This document shows, piece after piece, positions 63,376 to 64,000 of a DNA stretch of 64,000 nucleotides. The stretch covers positions 124,001 to 188,000 of the forward strand of contig NZ_FOLP01000003.1 of NCBI RefSeq assembly GCF_900112425.1, in the 5' to 3' direction. Each line of letters opens with the position of its first letter. The stretch's first letter is position 1. The DNA is from Variovorax sp. OK212. GTDB lineage: Bacteria > Pseudomonadota > Gammaproteobacteria > Burkholderiales > Burkholderiaceae_C. A program made the position numbers and the translations under genes. The notes below the pieces were generated by a model. The model made no database searches, was not told the origin of the DNA, and worked only from the letters and a program-made list of their open reading frames with translations.

Positions 63376-64000
63376 ATGACGCATTCCAGAATTTCCCGAC
63401 GCGAGGCCATCGCCATGCTGGGCGCGCTGGGCGCGGCCGGTGCCACGGCCGCCTTCGCACAAGGCACCACCTCGCGGCCGGCGACCGTGCGGCTCGGCTA
63501 CCAGAAGTCATCCACGCTGATCGCCTTGCTGAAGGTGCAGGGCACGCTCGAGAAGCAGCTCGCGCCGCTCGACGTGAGCGTGAGCTGGCACGAGTTCACC
63601 AGCGGCCTGCCGCTGCTCGAGGCGCTGAACCTCGACAACCTCGACATCAGCGCCGACGTGGCCGACACCGTGCCGGTGTTCGCACAGGCGGCCGGTGCCG
63701 ACCTGACCTTCATTGCACAGGAAGCACCGTCGCCCGCCGCGCAGGCCATCGTGGTGCGCGAAGACTCGCCGCTGAAGACCGTGGCCGACCTCAAGGGCAA
63801 GAAGGTCGGTTTCGCCAAGGCGGCCGGTGTGCACTACCTGCTGATTGCCGCGCTCGACAAGGCCGGCCTGTCGTTCAAGGACATAGTGCCCGCCTACCTT
63901 ACGCCCGCCGATGGCCGCGCCGCCTTCGAGAAGGGCGCGATCGACGCGTGGGTGGTGTGGGACCCGTTCCTGGCCGCCGCCCAACGTCAACCGGGCCAGT
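63376..64000 (+). CDS. Second sulfonate-binding protein (SsuA-like), cut by window end
   Basis: At least 208 residues of a second SsuA-family binding protein, starting at ATG 63376, 11 bases after ssuC. It has a twin-arginine-like start (SRISRREAIAMLGALGAAGA) with a Sec/Tat h-region ending in FAQG. RLGYQKSSTLIALLKVQGTLEKQLAPL, WHEFTSGLPLLEALNLDNLDISADV and [24 protein letters not shown] parallel the first SsuA, with clear divergence in the ligand region. It may widen the substrate range of the same SsuBC transporter. The 3' end lies outside the window. Confidence 0.9.
   Translation, partial: MTHSRISRREAIAMLGALGAAGATAAFAQGTTSRPATVRLGYQKSSTLIALLKVQGTLEKQLAPLDVSVSWHEFTSGLPLLEALNLDNLDISADVADTVPVFAQAAGADLTFIAQEAPSPAAQAIVVREDSPLKTVADLKGKKVGFAKAAGVHYLLIAALDKAGLSFKDIVPAYLTPADGRAAFEKGAIDAWVVWDPFLAAAQRQPGQ

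Overview
The window is GC-rich DNA with densely packed, often translationally coupled genes and strong antisense open frames. Gene content points to a free-living, metabolically versatile betaproteobacterium of the Comamonadaceae, most like Variovorax: a TctC-type solute receptor coupled to a Rieske dioxygenase, a cysI-DUF934-cysH-cysD-cysN cluster, an FdxA/thioredoxin-reductase-like FNR pair, and ssu, gsi and TPP-riboswitch thiamin genes. The genus is an inference from gene content; no rRNA is present. I see no CRISPR array, integrase, transposase or prophage.

Layout: (1) 1-1.9 kb: rnk, a YnfA-like membrane protein and two identical tRNA-Asn genes, each with its own promoter and terminator. 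(2) 1.9-9.6 kb: thiamin block. A TPP riboswitch precedes cytX on the minus strand; thiD lies on the plus strand; thiO-thiS-thiG-thiE and a TonB receptor follow on the minus strand. (3) 9.7-11.6 kb: membrane adenylate/guanylate cyclase. (4) 11.6-15.9 kb: TctC receptor, Rieske oxygenase and reductase with a divergent LysR regulator. (5) 15.8-18.0 kb: TetR regulator and a class III aminotransferase. (6) 18.0-24.6 kb: FNR, ferredoxin and the sulfate-assimilation cluster. (7) 25.0-26.6 kb: chemoreceptor behind a near-consensus sigma-28 promoter. (8) 26.7-36.1 kb: RpiR regulator, isoaspartyl peptidase, GsiABCD glutathione/peptide importer and two further peptidases in one minus-strand operon. (9) 36.3-46.7 kb: mixed genes, including a MerR regulator facing a methyltransferase/DUF2938 pair through a textbook 19-bp-spacer MerR promoter, an aldo/keto reductase, an FAD oxidoreductase, class I aldolase and a CoA-transferase. 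(10) 46.7-51.7 kb: exported single-cysteine MsrA, exported Met-rich MxKDx repeat protein, Tat-exported molybdenum oxidoreductase, cytochrome b, and a divergent two-component system. (11) 51.8-58.2 kb: crotonase, lipoprotein hydrolase, transglutaminase, MnmC, YggX. (12) 58.3-64.0 kb: sulfate-binding protein and an ssu sulfonate operon cut by the window end.

Two themes recur. Sulfur supply is served by sulfate reduction, sulfate binding, sulfonate desulfonation and glutathione import, with thiamin synthesis as a sulfur consumer. Repair of oxidised sulfur is served by region 10. There a Met-rich exported protein sits beside exported methionine sulfoxide reductases and has a promoter of the form GTAACC-N16-CGAA, the pattern I recall for SigF-type ECF sigma factors. 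This resembles the hypochlorite-scavenging MrpX/YedY1 system described in Azospira and is the strongest candidate here for an under-described system.
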